This document shows, one piece after another, positions 46,136 to 57,234 of a DNA stretch of 64,000 nucleotides. The stretch covers positions 62,001-126,000 of the forward strand of contig NW_026516675.1 in NCBI RefSeq assembly GCF_025766255.1, in the 5' to 3' direction. A model generated the notes under the pieces. That model searched no databases. It worked only from the letters and a program-made list of their open reading frames with translations, and was not told the origin of the DNA. The stretch is from Zychaea mexicana. Its lineage: Eukaryota; Mucoromycota; Mucoromycetes; Mucorales; Lichtheimiaceae. Made by a program: the position numbers and the translations under genes. Numbering within the stretch: position 1 is the stretch's first letter; every line of letters begins with the position of its first letter.

Positions 46136-46137
46136 TA

Positions 46138-46543
46138 TCTGCGTGCAATTTCCCTGATTTCTGTCCACAACTATTTGCTTGACGGTTTTTGTAGACATTA
46201 AGATGTTTGGGTGATTGAACCTTTTTCTGTGAACGATTCATCAGGACTATACCATACTACAGCGGTTTTTTTCCAACTCCATTAGAGTACCAGTTGATAC
46301 ACATAGCTCTCACATACTCAACTCTACTGAAAGACTTTTTTAAATCGATGCTGGTTTTTTCCTCTATGTCAGTCACCAGGGCCAGTCAATCTGCATGGCT
46401 GCCACAAGAATTTTTGGGTATGCCAAAGTAGTTACACCAATCGCATTACCGTTTTAAGAAATCCGCCACCCAGCTGCTACAATTTTTTTTTTTTGGTCAC
46501 CACTTTTTTCTCTCTTCTCCTTTCACGTTCAATTACCTTTGAA
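46138..46543. other. Spacer and promoter region of Dbp8
   Basis: AT-rich, with a T run at 46482-46494 about 50 bases before the Dbp8 start. No coding signal. The stretch 45055-45658 left of the MITE, upstream of the thioesterase start, likewise holds nothing recognised. Confidence 0.4.
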
Positions 46544-48186
46544 ATGCCCGTCGGTCGAGTAGCTGCAGCAACAGCCGAGAAAAAAGCAGCAAAAGATACA
46601 CAGAAAATTGCACCACCTACAGCAAGTTTTCAGGATCTTGGTGTAGACGGTTGGCTATGTGACACTTTGAAAGCAATGCAGATCAAACGACCTTCCGAGA
46701 TTCAACGGGCCTGTATACCTCCTGCTTTAGCCGGTGAGTGCATAACTGACTCTTTTCTTTTTAATGGAAAAGTATTTTCAATCTCAATTGACAAAAAGAT
46801 CGTTGTAGGCAAGGACATTATTGGTGGTGCCAAAACAGGTTCCGGTAAAACAGCAGCATTCGCCTTACCGATCTTGCAAAAGTTGTCCGAAGATCCCTAC
46901 GGTGTGTTTGCACTGGTTTTGACACCTACTAGGTAAAACTCACATACATTTGACGATTGGTGGTAGAGGGAGAGAGAAGTAGGTTTATCGGTATCCGTTT
47001 CGTTGCTTACATGTCAGTTTATTGTTAGGGAACTGGCCTTTCAAATTGCGGAGCAGTTCCGGGTATTGGGTAAAGGCATTGGATTAAAAGACTGTATTGT
47101 TGTGGGTGGCATGGACATGACCGATCAGGCCGTAGCACTAGCCAAACGACCCCATGTCATTATTGCCACGCCAGGCCGTTTGCACGATCACATTCTACAC
47201 AGCACAGGCGCCGTCCACTTATCACGGTGTAAATTCCTGGTCATGGATGAAGCCGATATGTTACTGACACCTTCCTTTGCTCCAGCACTCTCCGATATTC
47301 TGCCGATGCTTCCCGAAAAACGCCAGACGTTGTTGTTCACAGCCACCATGACCGACTCGATCCTGGCGATCCGAGACGCTAAAGAAGATCCCAGAAAGAA
47401 ACCTTTCGTACATCTGTGCGATATGAGCACATCGACCGTTTCGACCTTGGATCAATACTATATGTTTGTACCATCGAATGTCCGAACGGTCTATCTTGCA
47501 CACATCTTACGTTCAGAGGAATTCAAGGATAAATCTATCATGATCTTTTGTGGGAAATGCGAAAATGCCCAGTTGACAGCCAATATTCTCCGTCAGCTCG
47601 GTGTACGATGCACAGAACTACATTCGCACATGTCACAGCAGGACCGATTGGCTTCGATTGGCAAATTCAGAACAGAGATTGTCAAGGTTCTTATTTCAAC
47701 AGATGTTGGCAGTCGGTAAGTTGTATCTTTGGTGTTGAATGGCGGCTGGTTTGTGTGCAGGTACACTAATGCTATTGTATACATAGTGGTCTAGATATCC
47801 CCGCGGTACAAGCAGTCATCAATTACCACATTCCTCGAGATCCTACCGACTATATCCATCGTGTGGGTCGTACTGCCAGAGCTGGACGAGGCGGTATGGC
47901 GCTTTCCATCATTTCGGAACGTGATATCCAGTTGATCCAAAACATTGAAGCACGGATAAGTAAGTCATTGTTGCCCGGTTGTTGGATAAGAAAGGTACGG
48001 CGTGTGCAATGATGTTGAGACTCACAATTCAACTTTTAAACTATAGACAAGAAGCTTGAAGAATATAAAGTGGATGAAAACGATGTGCTTAAAGAGCTGT
48101 CCGAGGTCACTACTGCAAAACGGAAAGCAAGCATGTTTATGCACGATGCTGAGAATAAGGCAAAGCAGCGCAAAATCAGAAAATAA
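46544..48186 (+). CDS. DBP8: DEAD-box RNA helicase Dbp8 (DDX49-like)
   Basis: Dbp8 is a nucleolar ATP-dependent helicase for 18S rRNA processing. Exons are 46544-46733, 46809-46932, 47029-47715, 47787-47959 and 48047-48186; 437 residues, like the yeast protein. The motifs in order are the Q motif ([17 protein letters not shown]...), AKTGSGKT (~72), PTRELAFQI (restored across intron 2), [12 protein letters not shown] (~178), the SAT counterpart [25 protein letters not shown] (restored across intron 3) and [13 protein letters not shown] (~358). The C-terminus is a Lys-rich coil ending KQRKIRK. It lacks the long tails of other DEAD-box subfamilies, which supports Dbp8 over Rrp3 or Dbp3. Its stop is only 57 bases before the next gene's ATG. 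Confidence 0.94.
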
Positions 48187-48243
48187 TAAACTCAGAAAAT
48201 TCTGTTCCATGTTTTTCTTCGCTATCCTTTCTCCTCTGAAATC

Positions 48244-49197
48244 ATGTACCTCCAAAGAATTCAACGAGATGTCGAGGCCGTGTACGAAGACGGCTGTTTC
48301 GGATTAAAAGTAACCGATAATCCTGGCAAGTGATCTTTTTCCCAAGTTTGCTTGTTTGGATTGCCTGCACGTTAAAAAGGAAAACAAGTGGCGAATGCTC
48401 ATCGATACTTGATTAATCTACACACAGCCCTTTACTACGCAACTATTAAAGGTCCAGCAGACACACCCTATTCTGGTATGCAAAAGAATTGTATAACCGC
48501 AGCAACATATAGGTCTATTACTGTAGCATTTAAAAAAATACATCTCTTTATCCAAATGTATATGTGTAGGTGGGGTATTCCTTCTTCGTATAGAGTTTCC
48601 GGTAAGTAATAATGCATTCATCAAGTGACGCGTCATTTCTTATTTGTGGCGATATGTAGGATGATTATCCGTTCAAGCCAATAAAGGCCCAGTTTATTTC
48701 CAAAGTATACCATCCTAACATCAGCTCCCAAACGGTAAGTCTCATATGACCCACTTGCTTCTCTTGCAATATATCTTTGAGGGATAAGGAATACCTGATA
48801 AAGCAAGCCACAACATCTCTTGTCATATAATCTATATCAATTAGGGCGCAATTTGCTTGGACATTCTGGCAGACATGTGGTCTCCCGCAATTACGCTACG
48901 TATCGCTCTACACTCACTGCAAGCACTTCTTGATAAGCCTGGACCAGATGATCCTATTGTAAGTTAATTGAGGGAAAAAAGTTGTCTTTACCTGCTGTGG
49001 ATTTTATGAGGTCTGCTCTTATGGTGTATGGTGGTTTAATGAGGTTGGCTTGCTTGTGCTAGGATGCTGTTGTCGCAAAGCATTATCGTGATGACCATGC
49101 AGGATTTGTTGAAACGGCTCAAGAATGGACTCGACGCTTCGCGAAGGGGGATGAGCAAATTAAAGAATATGGTAATAACGGTGAGCCTTGGTGCTAA
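48244..49197 (+). CDS. Ubiquitin-conjugating enzyme E2, UBC1/UBE2K-like without UBA domain
   Basis: It transfers ubiquitin from E1 to substrates or E3s. Exons are 48244-48325, 48428-48475, 48570-48601, 48660-48734, 48845-48958 and 49063-49197; 161 residues. The UBC fold shows [60 protein letters not shown] with catalytic Cys83, and [18 protein letters not shown]. The [14 protein letters not shown] segment is shared with UBE2K. The C-terminal UBA of yeast Ubc1 is absent; it ends EPWC. Intron 1 starts with GC (48326-48327); only that joint keeps frame into [10 protein letters not shown] broken copy lies at 52071-52690. The 57-base gap to Dbp8 leaves almost no room for a separate promoter. Confidence 0.9.
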
Positions 49198-50279
49198 GAG
49201 AACTATGTTGTGTCTCGCTCTCGCACTCACCCTTTTCCTGGTATGACAATGACTTAAGTCGTTTGTCGAATTAAATATTAAACTTTGTAAATGGCTTGGA
49301 TCTTCAAGCATATAATATATATATTTAGCCTTCTAATAGGTTATGAATTGTAACTATAAAAAAATGACATCAGCATTATAATAAAAAAATTTTAAACTTT
49401 GTAGGAAGAATGGTGACTTTGATGAATGCGTACATAGTCTGCTAGCATGTCTATTTTACAACATCTGAAACTGCGAGATATGTACAATCGCATTTCTATG
49501 CGTGTAATCAGGATGTGGTTAGGTGCCTACGTGTATGATATGCGCGGATGTGCATTTAAATTCAAACAATTTTGATCACTTTTAAGACCTTTTACCAGCT
49601 CAAGCAGTTGGCCAAATGCAGATCTTCATTATCATTAAAATTTGGCCATGTATCATAAAGGTGGGAACGGCGTCTTCTTCAAATCGTTGTGTACCTCATA
49701 AAACATGTCTTCCAGTAGCTACTTTTACATCACACCAACTCTTACTTTATGTCTATTTGCTAGCTACGAAGAATACCCGCGTTCTGTTCTTCCGGTTTGG
49801 TCGCTGGCCCGGCCCCATCTCTGTTTTCACATGACAGGCTTTTCTACCTCTTGCACATTGAAGAATCGCATATTTTGAGAGAATTATGTGTAGATAAATG
49901 TGAAGTAACATTTTGTGGAAGGTGGGGGACCACAGAGCTTGTGCAAAAGCTCCCATGTCACATTTCACCCCATAATGTACATTGAGTCGTCGCAATCTGC
50001 TCCAGTCAGTGATGTTGTTGCTTTATGCTGCTCGAAACTAATAAGTATATCACTGTTGCATGTCACCTGGCTGTTAGGGGATAAGCAAGGTCACTAATCA
50101 AATGAAAGCAAAATAAAATGTACATCGCGACAATCTAACTACATAGTTGCTATTGTGTCATCGCATCATTTTGAGCGGCAGTATGTAAGGCCGAGAAGTG
50201 ATATGTAAAGTTCTGGAACTAACAATGTACGGAACTGTGTAGATCTTAAAAATAAACTATGCCTCATACTGTATGTATC
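49198..50279. other. AT-rich spacer
   Basis: 3' flank of the E2 gene. The first ~115 bases are also present, diverged, after the E2 pseudogene. Beyond that no gene, repeat or RNA fold is recognised. Confidence 0.4.
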
Positions 50280-50430
50280 CGAGAGAACACTGGACCTGAT
50301 CTTCTGGTAGTTACGATGAACTGTGATGGGCGCCTTGCCGATACGTCACCTGCACCTTCAGATCATGCTCCCATTAGCCTTAGCTACAGTCATGTTCCAT
50401 ATATTGCTTATACTCTTCCTTGATTAACTA
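50280..50430 (+). pseudogene. LINE endonuclease tail fragment
   Basis: The plus strand reads NTGPDLLVVTMNCDGRLA, then PAPSDHAPISLSY, up to a stop at ~50424. The S-D-H-x-P-I spacing is the last motif of LINE AP-type endonucleases. Only about 50 codons remain, so the call is tentative. Confidence 0.45.
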
Positions 50431-50774
50431 TGTGGTACTAGTGCCTTAGATTTAACCACAATACACGTAGTACCATTATAGAACATAAGGAATTAGCACA
50501 CACCTCGAACGCGTCAAACATTGTATTACGTTGTGAAGCAAGCCAAAATAGTTGCATGGGTTAATGACAGCGTTAAAATCATTAGTGTTAACCATTCCAT
50601 AATCCAAACTATGAGATAAGATGCTTTTCAAGATACGCATGAGTAATGTAAGCAGAAAGCTACCGCTAGTACTGATATTACACCCTCAACACTGCGAAAA
50701 AATTGATCTTTGAGATTAAGACCGAATGGATCTTCTTTCTTACTTATGAGCATGTGGGTACGCAAAGGATAATT

Positions 50775-51440
50775 ACCTCGGTATATAGACAAACCGCATG
50801 TCCGCGAACATAATGCTGAGCCTGCTCATTGGTATACACTTGGCCAGATAATGCGCCTCAGATATGACCTAGGTATGAAACCATAGCTATGTACACCCAC
50901 TGCTCGCTTGGAGTGGCCTGCTATATTACATGTCGAGCAGGCTGCTCTTGGAGGAACTTGGGCGAACGAACCGACCGTCGCGAAGATAGTAGCCACGTAG
51001 AGGCCAGCTATACCGCTCGCTTTATAGGCAAAAACAACCAATAGCATGTATCCGATAACGCCTGTAAACGAAGCAAATGAGGAATGGTATCCGCGTTCCA
51101 CAGTTCGATCCGCATTCATGGCACTTCGTGACTACAAAGGAGTTGTTGTCGTTATGCAACAAATGAATATACGTTATTTTCTGAGTACGTGCTCAATATC
51201 AGTAAACATCTCACCCCATATAAGTAACTTACACACAGCATAAGGAGGAAACGTCAGTGCCTGGGCTATAAAAGAACCGCATTCCATATCCTTGACTATG
51301 GACGCCATAAACGTGCTCAACGAAAACATAGGAGTCAATCCCAGAAAGTTCATTATCAAACATTACCAATCATAAAAGCCTTGTTTGCATTGATTCCTCG
51401 AGTAGCTAGATTCAACAGCTGGTCCGGCATCGATCTGGAA
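50775..51440 (-). pseudogene. MFS transporter relic (allantoate/nicotinate permease type)
   Basis: Fragments read on the minus strand with shifts: PDQLLNLATRGINANKAF (~51427-51375), NFLGLTPMFSLSTFMASIVK and IAQALTFPPYAV (~51360-51235), DRTVERGYHSSFASFTGVIG and GLYVATIFATVGSF (~51120-50960), then STCNIAGHSKRAVGV and, in another frame after a TGA, GQVYTNEQAQHYVRGHA (~50840-50785). The order matches the second half of fungal major-facilitator permeases of the anion:cation symporter group. The N-terminal half is missing and frames are broken. Confidence 0.7.
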
Positions 51441-52070
51441 ATGAGAGTCGGCGGCTTCGCGTTCACACTTGGTCAAGACTAATAATTCCCTTCAACAGCC
51501 ATAATCTCACTCTCTTTCTATTGTGTGTGCTAAGTTCATGTGAATAATCCGAGCTTCTTTTCTGTTTGTATGTTTACTACATCGTGCTTTGCTAGGCGAG
51601 TCTGATATGACATACCATGTAACGAACGGCAAAAACAAAGGCGGAAGAGCTTCAATAATAGAATTTCACTGCCATCCGCGCAAACCTCTTATATATACCC
51701 TCCACGTGCATGATAGTAGAAGTGAGAACACCGCGAAAAACCTAAGAAACAATTCACAGATTTTAATTTTGAAGACGTTTCTTCAGCAGCCCACCCCATT
51801 TGAATTTCACGGGATTAGAGCTTACACCAGTGAGTGTAGCTGAGCCAAAGAAAAACGTTATCCGAGTCGTTTGCTCGCATCTTGTGTCACTCAGTCTCCT
51901 ATTCGCTCAGTATTAATAGCTGCCATAGTCATTGGACTGGTACGAGGTTTATTTGGATCCAGAGCAAACTATAGATAATTAGCTTTACTGCCATGCAATT
52001 TTGAGAAATCTATATCGCTTGTCATGTGCGCCTTCCCCTCCATCTAAAACGAGTACTGTATTACTACACT
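51441..52070. other. Spacer between the transporter relic and the E2 pseudogene
   Basis: No open frame with family resemblance. I see no repeat or RNA fold. Confidence 0.4.
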
Positions 52071-52690
52071 TGATTATCCCTTCAAGCCAATCAAGGGCCA
52101 GTTTTTTTAAAAGTATACCATCTCAACATCAGCTCTCAAACGATAAGTTTCATATATGAGGACAAGGGATAATTGGAAAGACAAGCAACAACATCTTTAC
52201 CATATAATCCTATACCAATCAGGGCGCGATTTGCGTAAACAATCTGGTAGACGATTGGTCTCCCGCAATTCGGCTACGTGCCTTGTACACTCTCTGCTAG
52301 GATTTCTCAATAAGCCTGTACCAGATGATCCTAATGTAAGTTAATTCAAGGAAGGAACTTGTTTTCGCTGCTGTGTATTATATCAGCGCTGCTCTTGTGA
52401 GTGTATTGTTCATCAATGAACTAGCCTTGCTCTGTCAGGATGCTGTTGCCGCAAGACATTATATTGATGACCACGAAGAACTCGTCAAAGTGGCTCGAGA
52501 ATGGACACGACGCTTCGCAAAGGGGGACGACCAAATCAAAGAACATGGTGGCAACGGTGTGCCTTAGTATTAAGAAAACTGTGTTGTGCCCCGCTCTCGC
52601 ACCCACCCGTTTCCTAGTACATATGACTTAAGTTGTTTGTACAACTAAGTTGTATATTCTTTAGATGGCTTAACACTTCAAGCATATATC
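52071..52690 (+). pseudogene. Truncated, intron-bearing duplicate of the E2 gene
   Basis: It corresponds to exons 4-6, their introns and the 3' flank of the E2 gene (48661 to about 49312). Exon 4 (from 52071) has TTTTTTTAAAAG where the parent has TTATTTCC, creating a stop and shift. The intron-4 donor GTAAGT is ATAAGT here. Exon 5 has lost reading after GCGATTTGCGTAAAC. Exon 6 (~52440-52566) is still open, with VAARHYIDDHEELVKVAREW, but ends GVP instead of GEPWC. Because introns are retained, this is a DNA-level duplication, not a retrocopy. Confidence 0.9.
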
Positions 52691-53528
52691 ATGATGTTTA
52701 CATATAGCACAGGCATTCTTTTGGCTATGCCAATCATTTCTTAAGTGGTACAGTACATACATACCAATTTCGTCGAATCTCAACTCAGTTCAACGTTGCT
52801 AGGACTCACGGTCCTATTTTTGCTCAATATCGACATCATTATCAATTATATGATATAAGTTTCAGCTGTAATAGGGCGGTTGCGACTGTTATTTGAGGAA
52901 TGATTTAGCTGTTCGCTTATTGTGTTGCAGATTTGACGATAGCACCAGGCTTGGAAGATCAACCTAATGATTCCCAATATGAACTGGAAGGATGATTCCC
53001 AAGTATATTCATATTAAATACTTACAGTCTTTCCACCTGACACGAACCAAGTTGTAGTCAAAGCATAACATAGCTGTAAAGAAGTATAAGAATCCGCGCA
53101 TGCTTAGACGCGATAAAAAGAGGACCAGGTATATATTGCTCATTTCCTAAACACCGTTCTTCTTTTTGGATAATCAGGGGAGGGACGTTATCATGTGTTA
53201 TGCTGGGGCAAAGGATTACTTGTTTCTTTGTGGGCCTAGATTTTGGACAGAGCCGATTGATATGCGTGACATGTTGTGTTTGTGTGTGTGTGGTAGTGGA
53301 ATGTTTGCTATTAGAGAAGTTCTCTTTTGGAGGGACTGCGGGTAAAGTAAAGTTTAGGATGAATATGTCATGTTTGTGTGTGTGGAGAGGCGGAGAAGGG
53401 GAAAAAGTAGGAGAAGATACAAAAATCTAACAGAGACACAGCAAAGCATGAGTTACCCGTTTCTTCCTTTGTTCGCCCCATGTATACTTAGCAAGAACCA
53501 ACTTACTTTAGATGTGAGCAACTCTTTG
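52691..53528. other. Spacer with GT-rich stretch
   Basis: A short TGTG-rich run at 53274-53296 and nothing recognised as a gene. The last part is the 3' flank of the alpha-SNAP gene. Confidence 0.4.
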
Positions 53529-54868
53529 TTAGAGTAATGATGGTTCTTCATCCATGGTCTTTTTGATTCTCAACAGGATGGTTGTCTTCCAATGGTCCAG
53601 CTTTGTCATTTGGTCAAACTCGTATACTTTTTGTGTAAACAGTTCGATCTCACCGTTTTCGACGCAGTCGAGTATACTCTGTTTTGCGCAGGGGGAATAG
53701 GTGTGTGTTGGCATCGAGACTGTCATGATTTATGCAACATGTGCTTGAGAGAGAGGAGAAAAAAAGAACACATGCCTGCAGGAATTGATATTCGCGAGTA
53801 CTTTCAAATGTGATGTCCATGGTACAATATTTGTCTAGAGCTTGCCGAGTACGTACCAGATCCTATGTTTGCATATTTGTGTATTCACGTCAGTATTTTG
53901 TGTATAACTAGCATCCTCTTTACTTACACCAGTGCATAAATGACATAAGCCGGCTTTCAAAAAGTATTCTTTGAGCGACCACTTGGTCAGTTGGTTATCC
54001 ATCGAAGCTGTGGCAACCGTTTCCAATTTCTCGATAGCGACATCGTATTGTTCTAGTTGTGCTGCAAAATGTGCCACTTTCAAAAGGCATTTGTTGACCA
54101 TTCTAAATACAATTGACCCATTATTAGAACAACTGTCTTACAACGGCTTTCCAGCGACCACTTACGCTTGTGAGTCATCGGCCATGTAAAGATTGGCAGC
54201 TTCGTCCCAATTCCTCATTGCACCTTGTAAGTCTATAACGTCGGACTCGTATATTTCTGCTATCTCCTGGTGATGTTTTGCAGCGTTTCGGAAGTGCGCA
54301 CCATCCTTATCAACCATAATGGCACTTTCAAGAGCACGGACCGCCGCTAACAGAAAAATAAAAAGTCAGATACCATGAAACGAAATCGATCGAGATCGAA
54401 ATCCTAAATAAAGAACACGGTCAATTTATAGATGTTTACCCTCAGGATCATTCTTTTTATAACACTTGGCTGCGTTCTCGTATGATTTGCTTGCTTCGTA
54501 TTGGGTATCGGGTATCTTATTATATAAACCGGCAGCTTTGATAAATGCCTCGCCAGCCTCAGACCCTATATATATATATGTACGTAACGTGTTGGCCGTT
54601 GTAAATAATAATGCATTGCGTGTGCGTGTAGGTCGTTGACATGACATGCTCTGTCCACACAGGAAGGGCACATGTAGAGAGTTTCAGCCTAGACAGAAAA
54701 AAAGTAGCAGGGACCACACTTACAGCGCTGTGCTAGCTTGAACGTGTTCCCGGCCTTCTCGTATAGTTCAGCAGCGTCTTCCTGCTTATTGCCTCCACCG
54801 AAAAAGGACCAGCCATTGAGGCGTTTATCGGCCGCTTGTAATAGTTCTTGAGCTTGGCGTTCTGACAT
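53529..54868 (-). CDS. SEC17: Alpha-SNAP, vesicle-fusion adaptor
   Basis: Sec17 recruits the ATPase Sec18/NSF to cis-SNARE complexes on membranes for disassembly. Exons are 54868-54724, 54565-54440, 54346-54166, 54102-53928, 53862-53776 and 53678-53529; 287 residues, the normal length. The TPR-like helices are recognisable: [87 protein letters not shown] and [17 protein letters not shown]. The C-terminus [20 protein letters not shown] is the Sec18-stimulating end. Intron 5 begins GC (53775-53774); the joint [16 protein letters not shown] requires it. It is divergent from Rpn13, 508 bases apart. Confidence 0.95.
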
Positions 54869-55376
54869 GATGAATTCAAAAAGATGGATCCACAAATTTA
54901 TGTTTTTCTCTCTTTTTATAATGTATTATAGTAGTAATGCGGTAGAGGAGAACTAGGTTCCGGCGAAGCTAAGGAAAACCTTCTGATGCGTTTAGAGGCG
55001 ATGGGACCCGGTGGAGAAGGAAAAGAAATTCAATGGAAGGAGAAACCCCTGTAGTAGCCTTTTTCTCTTTAGTAAGTTATAGATAATAGAAAATAAAAAT
55101 GGGAATGCAACAGGAACAAATAAAGGAATAAGATTCGGAAGAGAAGAAGTGGAAGAAAAGATAACGAGTGGAAATGAGCAATCTGTTGCCACTTGACGTT
55201 GGTCGCGGCAAGAAATTATAAAAAAAGATACTTTCGCGCTTGCTTTTGCATAACGTCACGCCTGTCGCTTTCTCCTGCGGAAACGGAAAGTTGTTGGCGA
55301 TACAGTATCACCAATATCCCCCCTTTTCTCTCTCTTTTATTTCTTTTCTTCACTCTTTGCTGCTTTTACTACAGTC
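54869..55376. promoter_or_regulatory. Divergent promoter region of Sec17 and Rpn13
   Basis: A shared 508-bp upstream region. Purine-rich on one side (55000-55170) and CT-rich near the Rpn13 start (55310-55370), as is common for fungal leaders. AGTGGCAAC (minus strand, ~55188) resembles the proteasome element GGTGGCAAA with two differences; I do not rely on it. Confidence 0.35.
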
Positions 55377-57234
55377 ATGAGTTTCTTTCCTACAGCACAG
55401 CGACCCAAGTATCTTGTTCAATTTAATGCCGGAAAATGCATCCGGGAAGGCAACACGATAAAGCCCGATTTACGCAAGGGGTAAGCTTCTTAAACATTTA
55501 CTTGGTTTTCGTTGAAAAAGAGGGACGCGTCAGCATTCCATATACGTTACATTTCTGTAAATTCCACCTTACAATGTTATATTAATAATCCGAATAATAT
55601 ATACAACAATGTAGTATGATCTACATGGATCAGGTAAATATAAACTAGGCTAGGGTCGAAAAGCATGTCTTTCTTTTCTAACAAAAGGGTATTAAAACAA
55701 CGGCGAATAGACCGATGAACAGCTCATGTATTTCTACTGGAAAGAACGCAAGAGCTCAACCGAACCGGAAGAGGTAATGTCAGTTCTCTAAATGCGTTGT
55801 TTCTATGTGGTGGAAGAAGACTCAACCACACTGGTTTTATTCTACTCTCGAAAGAGGCGTTATGTGTATGTATATGTATTCCGCGCAGAGTTATTAAAGC
55901 AGTTGCGTTTTTTTGTCATTCAGGAACGAATCATCTTTCCCGATGAAGCTGAATTCGTTCGCGTCACGCAATGCACGACTGGTCGAGTATACAGTTTGAA
56001 CTACAAGTCTTCTGGCGAAAAGCTCTTCTTTTGGATGCAAAACAAAAGCGATGAAAAGGACGAAGAATACGTTTCGCGCGTCAACCGGCTGATTAACGAT
56101 CCACAAAGCGCCGTATTGGAGCAAAGTGGAAGTGGTGGATCAAGTGCTCACACAAGAATGCCTGGTATTGATGTCGATTTTGGCGATGGTGCTCCTCCAG
56201 ATATGATGCAGCTTTTGGGAAATTCGCCTGGTGAGCTTAGATTCCAGATATTACCATTGGACAATAAAGGGCGAGAGAGAGAGAGAGAGAGATTTGAATG
56301 AGTGATCGAAAAAAAGCTTACAAATCTCTGCAAAAAGGTATAGATCGTGTTTCTCGTGAAAATATTATACAATTCCTCCAAACAGCTGGTGGACTTGGGT
56401 ATGTACTTTTTTTGGCGTAAATATGTGAAAAAGGATGTGTTTCTGAGAAACAGGAATAAACGGTGACTAATAGAATGTGCCCTTTTTAATACTGGGTCTT
56501 ATTAGAGGAACGATTCCTTCTTCTGTGCCCGCAGGAGGTGATGGACCTGTGGATCAACCACAAGGTGGAGAGGAACGCCATGAACAAAGCAGCGGTGACA
56601 ATAACAGCAACAATAGCCAACAGCAATCGTCAGCGGTAAACTCGGAACAGTTAGAACAGCTGCGGAATATTCTGAGTGGTGTTCAAGCTCCAGGTAGGAT
56701 GAATTGGTTATACATGTTCTCCGTATTACGCTATGTGAAGCGATGCTAACTTTTCTATTTAAACGAAAAGAGAACCACCAAGCCCCGTTATCCCTTACTG
56801 ACGTGTTGACTACGCAAACCATCACGCCATTGCTTAACGATCGTGATATATGCGCAGCATTGTTCCCATTCTTACCGGAGGATAGTGAACGGTCACCAGA
56901 AGAAGTAAGACAGGTTGTGCAGAGCCCTCAATTCCAGCAGGCATTAGCAACGCTAAGCTTTGCTTTGGAGAGTGGTGAACTTGGTCCTTTGTTAACGCAG
57001 CTCGGCTTGGATGCTTCTGCTGGAAACAGTACGTATAAGTTCTTACATCATTGTGGTGGAGTGAAAGATAATTGCGATGTATGTTCCCTTTGGATTTGTG
57101 TCAAGGTACTGACAAATGCTGCTAACTGTTTTGATTCTAAAAAAAAAGGTGTCGAGTCGTTCCTTCGAGCAATTGAGCAACAAGCTCGACGTAGAGACCA
57201 GGATCGAAATGACGATGCAATGGATGAGGATTAA
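55377..57234 (+). CDS. RPN13: Proteasome ubiquitin receptor Rpn13/ADRM1
   Basis: It binds ubiquitin through its Pru domain at the top of the 19S particle and recruits the deubiquitinase Uch37 through its C-terminal DEUBAD domain. Eight exons: 55377-55480, 55615-55633, 55711-55773, 55924-56230, 56386-56398, 56506-56693, 56771-57028, 57149-57234; 345 residues. Pru shows YLVQFNAGKCIREGNTIKPD, DELMYFYWKERKS, ERIIFPDEAEF, CTTGRVYSLNYKSS and KLFFWMQNKSDEKD. A Gly/Gln/Asn linker follows, then the DEUBAD part with PLSLTDVLTTQTITPLL, CAALFPFLPED and SPQFQQALATLSFALESGEL. Two exons are very small (19 and 13 nt). Having a DEUBAD, it is the long animal/fission-yeast type, unlike budding yeast Rpn13. Confidence 0.95.

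Noticed and set aside
55180..55195. Proteasome-associated control element upstream of Rpn13
   Set aside because: Two mismatches to GGTGGCAAA, and Rpn4 is not known in this lineage.
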